Positions 33,548 to 44,342 of a DNA stretch of 64,000 bases are shown piece by piece (position 1 is the stretch's first letter; each line of letters opens with the position of its first letter). Origin of the DNA: Orychophragmus violaceus (taxonomy: Eukaryota; Streptophyta; Magnoliopsida; Brassicales; Brassicaceae); NCBI GenBank assembly GCA_030180135.1, contig CM058232.1, forward strand, positions 74,764,016 through 74,828,015. Direction: 5' to 3'. Position numbers and translations under genes: made by a program. Under the pieces are notes generated by a model. The model saw nothing but the letters and a program-made list of their open reading frames with translations. It was not told the DNA's origin and did no database searches.

Positions 33548-34388
33548 AGTTTTTAAGCCATTGTTAAGGCTAAGCAGAAATAACCTAGTTTTATTCTCTT
33601 AGGAGATTTTAGGGGCTGGTTTTGTTCTCGAAAGAGACTTGATTTCGAACCCCTGTTGAGTATTCTGTTTTTATGATATTCGGTTTTCTACTTATGATAT
33701 TTTCTGTCTCGATGAACATGTCTGAGTAGATCACCTGTTAGGTTGAAGGATTCTCATTAGGGATTTCAGAGAATTACAGTTCTAATTAATTAATAAGGAT
33801 TTATATCTGCCAGTTCTTTATCTAAGTTGTTCTTAATGCTTAATCTGAAGTAGCTAATCAGAATTATGATGTTAGGTTGATTAATTCAGCGGAAGTTGGT
33901 TAATTTAACTAGAAAGAACTTAGATAAGCAATTAAGCTATTCGCAAACGGAAGTTTGGTCTAGGTTAATTGTGAACATATCAAACCTGGAATTAATGCTA
34001 GTTTAATCTGTTAGTTCTCGCAAACGGAAGTTTGGTTTGCTGCACTTAGACTTAGAGAATTATCGCAAAGGAATTTGGTTAATTCTATATCTGTGTTTTG
34101 AGTTCTAGAACAGTTATTGATTGTATCCTGATTTATTGATTGCTTGCGTTCCTGATTTCCTGAGAACTCCTGATACCTAACGCTTTGCCCTCTTGCTTAC
34201 AAACTCACTTGATTCGCTTTGATATTTCGTTTACTACTTTCACATCTGTTTTGTTTGATTTAATCCGAATTACTAATAATCTATTGTGTGACTGAGAGTC
34301 CTCGTGGGATTCGATACCTTATATACTACGATTGCATTAACTGTGCACTTGCAGTAGAATAGGGAAAACTTACAACCTATCAAGTTTT

Positions 34389-34405
34389 TGGCGCCGTTGC
34401 CGGGG
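34389..34405 (+). other. Primer-binding site of AthNA-2
   Basis: TGGCGCCGTTGCCGGGG, tRNA-Asp type, six bases after the LTR. Confidence 0.9.
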
Positions 34406-34514
34406 ACTCTTTGAGTTCACTGATAGATTTAGTACTAGGATTTAGACTAAGCATTCTTTTTAATTTTCTTGTTTACTCACGTTTTTGATTTTTGGGATTT
34501 CAGGAAATCGCACT

Positions 34515-34552
34515 GCATCGATCGTTGCTCTCCTTGCAACGATCGACACTAG
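34515..34552 (+). promoter_or_regulatory. CGATCG pair in AthNA-2 leader
   Basis: Cores at 34519 and 34540, 21 bp apart, just before the Gag-derived ATG and just after an acceptor-like pyrimidine tract ending CAG at 34501-34503. Confidence 0.5.
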
Positions 34553-34564
34553 GCGATAATAGCG

Positions 34565-35914
34565 ATGCTAAGATCTGAGACGTTCGGTAGGTTCCGCACC
34601 ATGGAACCTTTGATTTTAATTCGCGGTGAAAACGGCGTTCTACGAGACCAAGAGGGTCACATATGCAACGCAAAAGGTCAGAAGATAGATGGGGAAGGAA
34701 ACCCCATCTATCCAGATTACCATGTATTGGTTGGGCAAGTAGCTGAAATGCAACATAAGATAGATGACATCCACGACATCTTACTTAGGGAAAGACAGTT
34801 CCGAGCAGAGGCAAACACTGATAAGTTTACAGAGGTACGCTACATGGCTGGAGCCGACTCTTATAGACATACCTTGGAACATCAGCAAAGGCAGAGTTCT
34901 AAGCACGCTCTAGGATCAGGAGACCATAATTATCCTTCTAGTCTGGCATCTCCTACACAAAGGAGCAAACTGGAGATGATGTTAGAGCAAACAATTGAAA
35001 GGCAACAGCAGAACTCAACTTCTTTCAGCTCGAAGCTAGAGAACCTGTACACTAATTTGAATGAGAAATTTGAATCCTTGAGCACTCGTGTAAAGCAGCT
35101 GGACACACAGATGGATCAAATTCCAAGTTCTACCCCAACAAAGGATTCTCACGAAGCTCCTGACATCAACATCCTCACTCAGGATCATGCACAAATGGAT
35201 CATGGATCATGTCTAGCAGTTAAAGCTGTGGAATTTGTGGAAGACAGAGGGGGATTCGATGTTGAATTACCAGAGCTTGAAAGCTTCGATGCACCTGACT
35301 CAGCAGAGATTGACATGGATCTTTTGACTTGGATAGTCCAGATTGAAGCAGGACCAAGCCAAGAAGAGAAATTTGAGTCTGAGACGGCTGGAATGGACCA
35401 AGAAACAGATAAACCCGAGACTGTAGTTGAAACACGAGTTGAGATGACAGCATCGATCGTTGCATCACACGCACCGATCGTTGCATCCCGAGAGGAACCA
35501 GTTTCACCCAAATATCGAGAACCTGCTAAGGAAGGAACCTACAAACCTCCGTTGCCATTCCCAAAAGCTCCCGTTAAATCTACAAATATGGCTCAGCGCA
35601 CATTGGTGGTTGACAAGAAGATGGTGGTTCCACGAGAGCCTATTCTAGCATCATCAAGACCTAAAGCTACTCATAAACAAAAGGCCCCGAACATCAAATC
35701 TTTGCCAAAGGTAAAGCATAAAACCTCTAAGTTTAAGCCTCCTGACTCCACTGTTTTGAATAAAGGAAAGAGCGTTAAAACACCCAAGTGCAAACCTCAC
35801 CCTACATTCCTCCCGACGTTCCTTGGACGACATCATGCTGCTACTGCTTACACACCACCATGGATGATAAGGCATTCACAGAGACACTCAAAGTCTCTGT
35901 TGAAACCTCCATGA
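34565..35914 (+). CDS. AthNA-2 Gag-derived protein without capsid (449 aa)
   Basis: Intact frame of exactly the same length as in AthNA-1. The first 55 or so residues match the Gag N-terminus of Athila-C (RGENGVLRDQEGHICNAKGQ against RDRDNNPYNAAGHRVDAEG). The capsid (retrotransposon-gag) domain is absent. Residues about 60-100 and 135-190 match the Athila-C post-capsid coiled-coil region (KLEMMLEQ, LNEKFESLSTRVKQLD). An acidic linker follows, then YKPPLPFPKAP, DKKMVV and KQKAPN motifs, a Lys-rich stretch and TPPWM near the end. In Athila-D the protease lies between YKP.. and KKMVV, so protease was also lost. An in-frame CGATCG pair (cores 35454/35475) encodes ASIVASHAPIVAS. Its function is unknown. 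Confidence 0.82.
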   Translation: MLRSETFGRFRTMEPLILIRGENGVLRDQEGHICNAKGQKIDGEGNPIYPDYHVLVGQVAEMQHKIDDIHDILLRERQFRAEANTDKFTEVRYMAGADSYRHTLEHQQRQSSKHALGSGDHNYPSSLASPTQRSKLEMMLEQTIERQQQNSTSFSSKLENLYTNLNEKFESLSTRVKQLDTQMDQIPSSTPTKDSHEAPDINILTQDHAQMDHGSCLAVKAVEFVEDRGGFDVELPELESFDAPDSAEIDMDLLTWIVQIEAGPSQEEKFESETAGMDQETDKPETVVETRVEMTASIVASHAPIVASREEPVSPKYREPAKEGTYKPPLPFPKAPVKSTNMAQRTLVVDKKMVVPREPILASSRPKATHKQKAPNIKSLPKVKHKTSKFKPPDSTVLNKGKSVKTPKCKPHPTFLPTFLGRHHAATAYTPPWMIRHSQRHSKSLLKPP

Positions 35915-36231
35915 GTCTGACCCCTTTCCAAAAGTCAAGCTAATGACTTAAAACAAGCGCTGAGTGGGAGGCAACCCACTGTTAGGTTTAACTATTTTTC
36001 TTTTTCATTTTTAGTGTTTTCTTAGGATTTCACGTTATTATTTGTTTTTACTAAGTTTTTCAGATACAGAACCAAGTCTGGAGAGGAGTAACGATCGTTG
36101 CTCACATGTGCAACGGTCGTTGCAATTGGTTTTAATCAAAAATTAAGGTACATGTCGCTAAACCGGAATCAATTAGATTCAACCAGCATCGATCGTTGCT
36201 GCCCTGCAACGATCGTTGCAGCCACGACCAG
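35915..36231 (+). other. Spacer between AthNA-2 ORFs
   Basis: Non-coding. It contains AGTGGGAGGCAACCCACTG (about 35963) and CGATCG-type pairs with cores at 36092/36114 and 36190/36210. The last pair ends 15 bases before the donor at 36231/36232. Confidence 0.65.
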
Positions 36232-36775
36232 GTAAGTTACCTTAAAACCCTATTTTCTCTTTTTTTTCTCAAAACTCCTTTGGTCGACACTCCGAGCCTC
36301 TACCCGAAAAACACCATTTCTCCATCAAATTTCCCGTTTTCAAGTTCTATTTTACTCGTTTTTAACCGACCAATCCATTTACTTTAGCCATATCTCAAGA
36401 AATCAAGGTAATGTTCTTCAATTTTCAAGCTTTCGGATTGGGGTTTCAGGGGTTCTAGATTGTTAGATTTTTGAGCCGAAATTGATCAATGCATGCCCAA
36501 ATAGGTATGATTTAGGTTGCTAGATGATATATTGTTGCCGACTGTGTGATTGATTTCATGATTTGGAACGAAATTTGTTGACTGTTGATTGCGGCCAGAA
36601 TCGCCCTGCAACGATCGCTGCCTTTGATGCAACGGTCGTTACTCGACGATTCTGGGGAAATGTTCGATTACACGGAATCGCCCTGCAACGATCGCTACCT
36701 TAGTGCAACGGTCGTTACACGACGATTCAACAGAGAGTTGCCGAGACTAATTTGTTCAAATTTTCTGTTTTGCAG
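36232..36775 (+). other. Predicted 5' UTR intron upstream of AthNA-2 ORF1
   Basis: Donor CCAG/GTAAGTTAC is a near-perfect plant 5' splice site. The acceptor TTTTCTGTTTTGCAG ends immediately before the ORF1 ATG. Length 544, against 541 in AthNA-1. The intron contains further CGATCG/CGGTCG pairs (cores 36612/36633 and 36689/36709). Inferred only. Confidence 0.52.
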
Positions 36776-38299
36776 ATGGCAGCCCGGAGTCAACCCCGCA
36801 AGAAACGAGCACAAGCTGCAAGCGCCTCACGACAATACATTCCGCCACCGGAATGGTTACACAGGGAATCAGATCCTCCACAGCCGTATCATTTGGTTCA
36901 TGCAACCATAGGACAGCCATGGCCAAGGCCAGAGAAAGTTTTGATTGAGTCTGATCGCATCTGGAACGGTTCAATTAAGGGGATACTAAAATCAGATGAC
37001 TTCACAGAAAGGCCGCTACACGAGTACTGGGATGAATACGATACCTTGCTGTATAATGGTTGGTGTGGTATGGAGATAGCACCTACCAAGTTCGCTGATT
37101 ACTCAACCTGCAAGAGTCTCGGAATGGACAAGAAGGTGATGGAGCTGTGCAGAGGTATTGGTCTGGGGACAATGCCAATGCAGCCTTACGATTTGTACCC
37201 AGAGCTTGTGAGGCAGCTGCTTGCCACGTGCAGGGTTGTATACCCAAACCCAGAGAGCAGGAATGCCCAAGGAGGCACCTTCACTTTCATGTGTCTCGGA
37301 GCAAGGTATCGAGTGCCCCTTCTCGATATCTGTAGGATCTACGGGTTCAGCACCACGCAGCCACGCACCGATTTATCCCTTCCATGGGAATCATCAGAGG
37401 CTCGTGATTTCTGGGAGTACATTGGAGGTGGACGATATCACTCACGGCTTACACCAGTGATTCAGGTTAGGCATCCGGTTCTCAGGTATGTCTTGCGTAT
37501 CTTGGGACGCACTTTATTGTGCAAGCATGAGGCAAACAAGATGCGCAAGACCGAGATGGAGATTTTATTCAGAGGGCTGAGGGAGCAGTTCAGGGGTACT
37601 GATGTGAGGAACCCGGCTGAGAAGGTAAACCTAGGAGCTATATTTGCCCATCACCTTTGCGAGCTGCAGAAGAAGCCTTATGAAGGCGCGCGCAAGGAGA
37701 CAGTAGGGAGTCTTCTCACTCCTATTTTCAGACACTGCGGGATCCCTATGAGGGATATGGAGTGCGTTACTGAGCGCGAGTTCCTGGATCTCAGTCACTT
37801 GCAGAGTGCTACGTGGCTGAAGGAGGGGCGAGTGTGGGTGTACTATGACCCTGAGGATACACAGTATGGCATCGATCTTCCTGCTGCCAGGTACACTCGG
37901 ATCGATACCATTGATGATTTGAGCTTCCACCCTTCCGCTAGAGATCGATGTGCAGTACCTACTATGGCTCATCCGCTGGGAGAGCCTTCTGCGAGAGCTT
38001 CGTCCTCCTCTGCGCCAGCGCCTGCCCCAGTCGACGATATAGGTCCTTTTCCCGAGCCTACGATGCCTTACGGTGCATATTCTGATGCCGAGTGGAGAGA
38101 GAGATCCGATAGCATGTTTCGAGTTGTTTGGAACTTCATGCGCAGCTGCAGGAGGCCACCACAGGTCCATCAGCCCGTACACGTTTCTCGACGCAGACAT
38201 CGATCCCCGACTCCTCCTTCCCCGACTGATACTGATCCCGCAGCTGAGGCAGCCGATGACGATGCACGGTATGGTGGGATAGATGATGAGAGCGAGTGA
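36776..38299 (+). CDS. AthNA-2 ATHILA-ORF1-family protein (507 aa)
   Basis: Intact. I choose the ATG at 36776 (MAARSQPRKKRA) because it directly follows the acceptor-like CAG and matches the AthNA-1 start; an in-frame ATG at 36752 lies inside the predicted intron end. The protein has a basic N-terminus resembling a nuclear signal and a long conserved body (DEYDTLLYNGWCGMEI, CRGIGLGTMPM, IYGFSTTQPR, GRTLLCKHEANKMRK, REFLDLSHLQSATWLKEG). It continues with a Ser/Ala/Pro-rich linker, an Arg-rich RRRHRSPTPPSP stretch and the acidic tail DDDARYGGIDDESE. I recognise the family (ATHILA ORF-1); its role is not known. No membrane helix or catalytic motif is visible. It has no equivalent in Athila-C. 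Confidence 0.85.
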   Translation: MAARSQPRKKRAQAASASRQYIPPPEWLHRESDPPQPYHLVHATIGQPWPRPEKVLIESDRIWNGSIKGILKSDDFTERPLHEYWDEYDTLLYNGWCGMEIAPTKFADYSTCKSLGMDKKVMELCRGIGLGTMPMQPYDLYPELVRQLLATCRVVYPNPESRNAQGGTFTFMCLGARYRVPLLDICRIYGFSTTQPRTDLSLPWESSEARDFWEYIGGGRYHSRLTPVIQVRHPVLRYVLRILGRTLLCKHEANKMRKTEMEILFRGLREQFRGTDVRNPAEKVNLGAIFAHHLCELQKKPYEGARKETVGSLLTPIFRHCGIPMRDMECVTEREFLDLSHLQSATWLKEGRVWVYYDPEDTQYGIDLPAARYTRIDTIDDLSFHPSARDRCAVPTMAHPLGEPSARASSSSAPAPAPVDDIGPFPEPTMPYGAYSDAEWRERSDSMFRVVWNFMRSCRRPPQVHQPVHVSRRRHRSPTPPSPTDTDPAAEAADDDARYGGIDDESE

Positions 38300-39665
38300 G
38301 AGTGATCCCCATGTTCAGACTTTCGGTTCTGTATTCTGACTTTTTATCTTTTCTTGCACTTTTGTTTTTCGTTTATTTTTAGGATTTGCTATGTTTGGAT
38401 GGTTATGCTTGATCAGACATATTTGTTATTTCGATTTTACTCCGTTTCTAGTGTTTTCAGCTTGCAGGATTGAAAATTGACATAAACCGACGAACTAACC
38501 TGCTAACTTGCTGACTGATCCGATATGCGCATTGCAACGATCGTTGCTGCTTTGAGCAACGATCGACACTCAACGAAAAATCGCCCTGCAACGATCGCTA
38601 CCTTAGTGCAACGATCGATGCATGAGCGACAGAGGTAAAAACCCGACAGAACTAAAACATCCATTAATAATTTTTCTTTCTACCGATCCTTCGCTGGACA
38701 CTACTGGGGACAGTGTGTCTTAAGTGTGGGGGAGGTGCTACTGACGTTTATCTTTCTGTTTTCTTATGAGTCAGTCCGTTTTTCAAAATTTTTGTTTTAT
38801 TGAGTCAAAACTGTTTAAGTAAGAAACTATGATTTTCGGAGGAGATTTACAAAACTTGCAGGAACTTAAGTAACCATTGGGATAAAGTTGCAGGATCTAT
38901 CTCTGACTATTAGAAAACCCCATCACAATCAACCTATTGGGAACACCCACATAACTTCAGGTATCAGAGGATCTTTTACTGACTTCACCCCTAATACTGA
39001 CTTAGATTTTCTCACCTAAGGGCTTGGTATACTTTATGTCGGATTCCCTGTTAGTTCTGACACAGCCTGTAAACCTGTCCTATTTAGTTCCCTTCTCCCC
39101 TTCTATAAAGTAAAAAAAAAATAATAATAATAAACTGAGGATGAGTTAGTAACTCCGAAGTGGTCATGGGAAGGGTAGCAAACACTATTTTCTCTCATGT
39201 GATCCATGGAATGTGTCCAAAGTATACCCCATAACGGGAAGAACACTGATAAAATAAAATAAAATGATACCCAGTGGGGAAAAATCAGTTGTTAAAGAAG
39301 GGAAAGAGAAGAAAGGGACTAGAGAAAGATAGTATGGTGGTCTAGAGCTGATTAGGTAAGAATCCATGTGCCTTTAGATCGATACTCCTTAGGTGAGACC
39401 GCACTTAAATACTTGCAGAAGTCAGTAGGGAGAATTTGAATGTTTGAATGTGATTGTGGAGTTTACCTAGGACAGGTCCTAAGTGTGGGGGAAGTACATG
39501 TTGGTCTTGATATCCTGTGATCGATTCTTTCAGTGGTTTACTAAGGAGAATCTGAGTATTGTGGCTTCTAGGATGAAATGAGTTTCTGAAGAGTTTTCAA
39601 ACTTCTTGACTACATTTAGTTCTTTGTCTTGCTTGAGGGCAAGCAAGAGCTAAGTGTGGGGGAGT
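38300..39665 (+). other. AthNA-2 3' UTR with three polypurine-like tracts
   Basis: TAAGTGTGGGGGA occurs at 38721, 39480 and 39651; the last is the tract against the 3' LTR. A hairpin TCTTGCTTG-AGGG-CAAGCAAGA is at 39627-39648. CGATCG pairs have cores at 38538/38560 and 38592/38612. No ORF of note. Confidence 0.85.
39627..39648 (+). other. Conserved hairpin upstream of the AthNA-2 polypurine tract
   Basis: 9-bp stem, 4-base loop, two bases before the tract at 39651. It is present at the matching place in all Athila copies here, with a C-G pair in the AthNA copies replaced by T-A in Athila-B, C and E. Confidence 0.6.
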
Positions 39666-40846
39666 TGATATACCATGGATTTTAGGGATTTTAACCATGG
39701 TATGTGTGTCATTTATCGAGTCTTTTACTATGTTTTAGAGTCTTTTCAGGTATTTATTAGGTACAAGCACATTTGGAGCATATTTGGTGATTATAGCATT
39801 TTCTGGAGCTAATTGGAGTATTTGGCCGAGAGATCAAGTTCACTGTTGATATTTCCGAGCTGCATCGATCGTCACACTTATGGCAACGATCGTTGCACCA
39901 GCGAGATGGGCCAAACGACGGTTTAATAAAAGAATGAAGAAATTGCAGTTTTGCCCAGAAGTTTCTGATATTTACAAAGAAGCCCCAATTCGTGTTTTAG
40001 GTTATAAATAAAGTTTTTAAGCCATTGTTAAGGCTAAGCAGAAATAACCTAGTTTTATTCTCTTAGGAGATTTTAGGGGCTGGTTTTGTTCTCGAAAGAG
40101 ACTTGATTTCGAACCCCTGTTGAGTATTCTGTTTTTATGATATTCGGTTTTCTACTTATGATATTTTCTGTCTCGATGAACATGTCTGAGTAGATCACCT
40201 GTTAGGTTGAAGGATTCTCATTAGGGATTTCAGAGAATTACAGTTCTAATTAATTAATAAGGATTTATATCTGCCAGTTCTTTATCTAAGTTGTTCTTAA
40301 TGCTTAATCTGAAGTAGCTAATCAGAATTATGATGTTAGGTTGATTAATTCAGCGGAAGTTGGTTAATTTAACTAGAAAGAACTTAGATAAGCAATTAAG
40401 CTATTCGCAAACGGAAGTTTGGTCTAGGTTAATTGTGAACATATCAAACCTGGAATTAATGCTAGTTTAATCTGTTAGTTCTCGCAAACGGAAGTTTGGT
40501 TTGCTGCACTTAGACTTAGAGAATTATCGCAAAGGAATTTGGTTAATTCTATATCTGTGTTTTGAGTTCTAGAACAGTTATTGATTGGATCCTGATTTAT
40601 TGATTGCTTGCGTTCCTGATTTCCTGAGAACTCCTGATACCTAACGCTTTGCCCTCTTGCTTACAAACTCACTTGATTCGCTTTGATATTTCGTTTACTA
40701 CTTTCACATCTGTTTTGTTTGATTTAATCCGAATTACTAATAATCTATTGTGTGACTGAGAGTCCTCGTGGGATTCGATACCTTATATACTACGATTGCA
40801 TTAACTGTGCACTTGCAGTAGAATAGGGAAAACTTACAACCTATCA
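39666..40846 (+). repeat. AthNA-2 3' LTR (1181 bp)
   Basis: Same length as the 5' LTR, one difference found by eye. Followed by GGTAC. Confidence 0.95.
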
Positions 40847-41499
40847 GGTACTCCAAATCTAGGGAATATGATGGATTTAAACAGCTTAATGACTACTGAA
40901 GAGTCATTGGTTGGACTAGCTATTGCTTCTACCCACTTAGATACATAATCCACAGCAACTAATATGAATTTATTCCCATAAGATGAGGGAAAGGGACCCA
41001 TAAAGTCTATGCCCCAGCAATCAAAAACCTCAACCTCAAGAATGAAATTTTGAGGCATCTCATGCTTCCTGCTGATTTTCCCTCTCCTCTGGCAGGCATC
41101 ACAATGAGAAATAAAGGAGTGAGTATCAGCGAACATTGTAGGCCACCAGAAACCTGCTTGCAAAACCTTAGACACAGTCTTGAAAGTAGCAAAATGTCCT
41201 GCATAATCTGATCCGTGGCAGTGGAATAGGATATTTGGAACCTCCGACTCAGCAACACATCTTCTATAAAGGCCATCCGAACAATGCTTATAGAGGTAAG
41301 GTTCATCCCAATAGTACCTCCTAAGTTCTCTGAAGAACCTCTTCTTTTCATACCCTTTCAGATTGTCTGGTTCAGTCTCTGCAGCCAGATAATTGGCTAT
41401 GTCTGCATACCATGGTCGATCATTTGTTGCGACAGCATTAATCTCAAACTCATGCTTTCCAATCCGCACCGTAAAAGTTTCTGCGTCTGTATCCGCGCT

Positions 41500-41585
41500 G
41501 CAACGATCGTCACAGTCGGATGTATCGATCGTCGCTGTCCCGATAGATGCATCGATCGACGCTAACGTCGCATCGATCGACGCAA
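41500..41585 (-). repeat. CGATCG pairs in the RNase H-integrase linker
   Basis: Cores at 41504/41526 (22 bp) and 41553/41574 (21 bp). They encode the linker containing ASIDATLASIDAS in the Athila-C polyprotein. Confidence 0.7.
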
Positions 41586-43266
41586 CGCGATTAATCCGAC
41601 AGATTTGCAGGTTTCTGCCCAAATCTGTCTCACAGATTGTTCCAACCATATTGACGTTTTCTTCAGGCAAATAGTCATTAATTGGCACGTCCTCCTCAAC
41701 TAGCATCCTTGAAAGATGGTCAGCAACTCCATTTTCAACCCCTTTCTTATCTCTCACTTCAATATCAAATTCCTGAAGCAACAGGATCCATCTCAACAGT
41801 CTTGGCTTAGCATCCTTCTTCTGCATCAGATACTTCAGGGCTGAATGATCAGTGTGTACAATCACCTTGGAGCCAACAAGATAAGAGCGAAATTTCTCAA
41901 ATGCAAAGACAACTGCCAACAACTCCTTTTCCGTAGTGGCATAGTTTCTTTGTGCATCATCCAGTGTCCTACTGTCATAATAGATAGCATAAAGCTTTCT
42001 ATCTTTCTTTTGTCCAAGAACAGCTCCCACAGCATAATCACTTGCATCACACATTACTTTGAAAGGCAAATCCCAATCCGGTGGCTGAACTATGGGAGCA
42101 CTCACTAATGCCTGCTTGATCTGTTCAAATGCAGTTTGACAATCTGCAGTGAACTCAAATTTGGTATCTTTACACAGCAAAACAGTTAGTGGCCTAGCAA
42201 TCCTACTAAAATCCTTGATGAACCGTCTATAGAAGCCAGCATGTCCAAGAAAGCTTCTAATAGACTTAACAGAATCAGGTGCCTGCAGGTTGGTCATCAC
42301 CTCGATTTTAGCGCGGTCCACCTCTATTCCTGCTTCGGACACTTTATGTCCAAGTACAATGCCATCTCTGACCATGAAATGACACTTCTCCCAGTTAAGA
42401 ACTAAGTGCTTCTCTTCACATCTTTTCAGAACCTTACACAGATTATCTAAGCATTCATTATATGAGGGTCCATATACTGAGAAATCATCCATGAATACCT
42501 CCATAAAGTCCTCAATCATATCTGTGAATATGGACATCATGCATCTCTGGAAAGTGGCTGGTGCATTGCAGAGTCCAAAAGGCATCCTACGGTAAGCAAA
42601 AGTCCCATATGGACAAGTAAAAGTGGTCTTTCCCTGATCCTCTGGATGGATGGGAATCTGAAAGAAACCTGAGTAGCCATCTAAGAAGCAGTAGTAAGGA
42701 TGATTTGCCAACCTTTCGAGCATCTGATCAATAAAAGGCAAAGGAAAATGATCTTTCCTGGTAGCAGCATTAAGCTTCCTGTAGTCTATGCACATCCTGT
42801 GTCCTGTCACAGTCCTAGTAGGTATCAGCTCGTTCTTCTCATTCTTCACGACTGTAACACCGCCCTTCTTTGGCACTACATGGACTGGACTCACCCAATC
42901 ACTGTCAGAGATAGGATATATAATTCCAGCGTCAAGGAGTTTCATAATCTCCTTTTTGACTACTTCCTGCAGATTAGGATTAAGTCTCCTCTGATGTTCG
43001 ATTGATGTCTTAGACTCATCCTCAAGATGTATCCGGTGCATGCACAGCTCTGGTGAGATACCTGAAATATCATTAAGGGAATAGCCAAGAGCTTTGCGAT
43101 GCTTGCGCAGCTTGCTTAGCAGTAAGGTGAGCTCTGCGTTGTTCAGGATAGCATTAACAATCACTGGGTATGTTGAATTAGGTCCAAGAAATGCGTACCT
43201 TAGCCCGGATGGAAGTTGTTTCAGATCTATTTTCGGAGCCTTTTCTTCTGCCCAGTCTCTGTCGTC

Positions 43267-43305
43267 TTGCAACGATCGATGCTTAGATGGTGTCGATCGT
43301 TGCAG
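43267..43305 (-). repeat. CGATCG pair in the protease-RT linker
   Basis: Cores at 43273 and 43294, 21 bp apart, encoding part of GLQRSTPSKHRSLQDD between protease and RT. Confidence 0.65.
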
Positions 43306-44224
43306 TCCCGCGTCAGACACTTCTACTTGCATTGCAACCTCGACAGAATCCATCAATCTTGTATAGCACATTGCAGGCTCGTCCTGTAGGTATTCCAACT
43401 CCAAAATAGAGCTCAGTAAAGCCCTTTCTAGTGGGTCCTCAGCATGTGATTGGTGGAAGTACTCTGCAGCCAAATCACCCAATGTGTCCACATAGAAGGT
43501 TTGCCCGTCGATGGTTGGTCTCTTTACCAGTTTGTTCATGTCAAAACTCATCTTCAGATCTCCCACATTTAGAACTATTTTGCCTCCCTGACAGTCAATC
43601 ATCGCACCGGCTGTTGCCAAGAAAGATCTGCCTAGGATCAATGGGTCTTTTGGCTCCTGTCCATATTGTAGAACCACAAAATCAGTTGGGATCACACACT
43701 TGCCAACTGTTATAGGCACATCCTCTATTACTCCTTTGGGAATCCTGACTGATCTGTCTGCCAAAACCAGTGATATCCTAGTTGGTATAAAATCTGTCAT
43801 CCCTAGTCTTTTAGCAACTGAAAGGGGCATCAGATTTACACTGGAGCCAAGATCACATAGGGACCTTTCGAACCTCTCCTTGTAGATAGCACAATCTAAT
43901 ACGAAGCTGCCTGGATCTTTTAATTTCTCTGGAATTCTGCCTTGAACCACTGCACTACATACTTCATTGAGCATCATTATACTTTCTTCATCAGACCATT
44001 TTCCAGAAATTGCATCCTTAAGGCATCTCTTCATCATGGGGGAAGTTTCAATGGAATCCAACAAAGGTACTTCAACCTTTACCTTCTTTATGAACTCCTT
44101 CCATTTTGCATACTGCCTATCATTCTTAGCTTTTCTGGGGTTCTTGGGATAAGGTATCTTAGGCTTGTATACCCTTTCAGCCGACTGTTTTGGGTTTTCA
44201 GCACTCGAACTTTCTGCAGTCACC

Positions 44225-44342
44225 TTGTGTCGATCGTTGCTCTTATCGCATCGATCGATGCTAGGCGACTTTGTTACGACCTCCGGTTCCTTGATTTCGC
44301 TTGGCAACGATCGTTGCTTAGATGCATCGATCGATGCGCGGC
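44225..44342 (-). repeat. Two CGATCG pairs in the Gag-protease linker
   Basis: Cores at 44231/44252 (21 bp) and 44308/44328 (20 bp), encoding PSIDRCDKSNDRHK and RASIDASKQRSLPS. The element with protease at the right edge of the window has a pair at the same place (62958/62979). Confidence 0.65.

Larger units (their letters stand above)
33202..34382 (+). repeat. AthNA-2 5' LTR (1181 bp)
   Basis: TGATATACCATGG...ACAACCTATCA. TATA-like TATAAATAA at 33539-33547; CGATCG pair with cores at 33402 and 33423. Confidence 0.95.
33202..40846 (+). mobile_element. AthNA-2: very young non-autonomous Athila
   Basis: A 7645-bp plus-strand element with two 1181-bp LTRs, a perfect GGTAC duplication (33197-33201 and 40847-40851), primer site, polypurine tract and two intact ORFs. 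I find one difference between the LTRs (T at about 34125, G at about 40589). It is inserted in the integrase of Athila-C, in the opposite orientation. Confidence 0.96.

Noticed and set aside
37631..38200. 189-codon minus-strand ORF opposite AthNA-2 ORF1
   Set aside because: It mirrors the ORF1 coding strand and shows no family resemblance.
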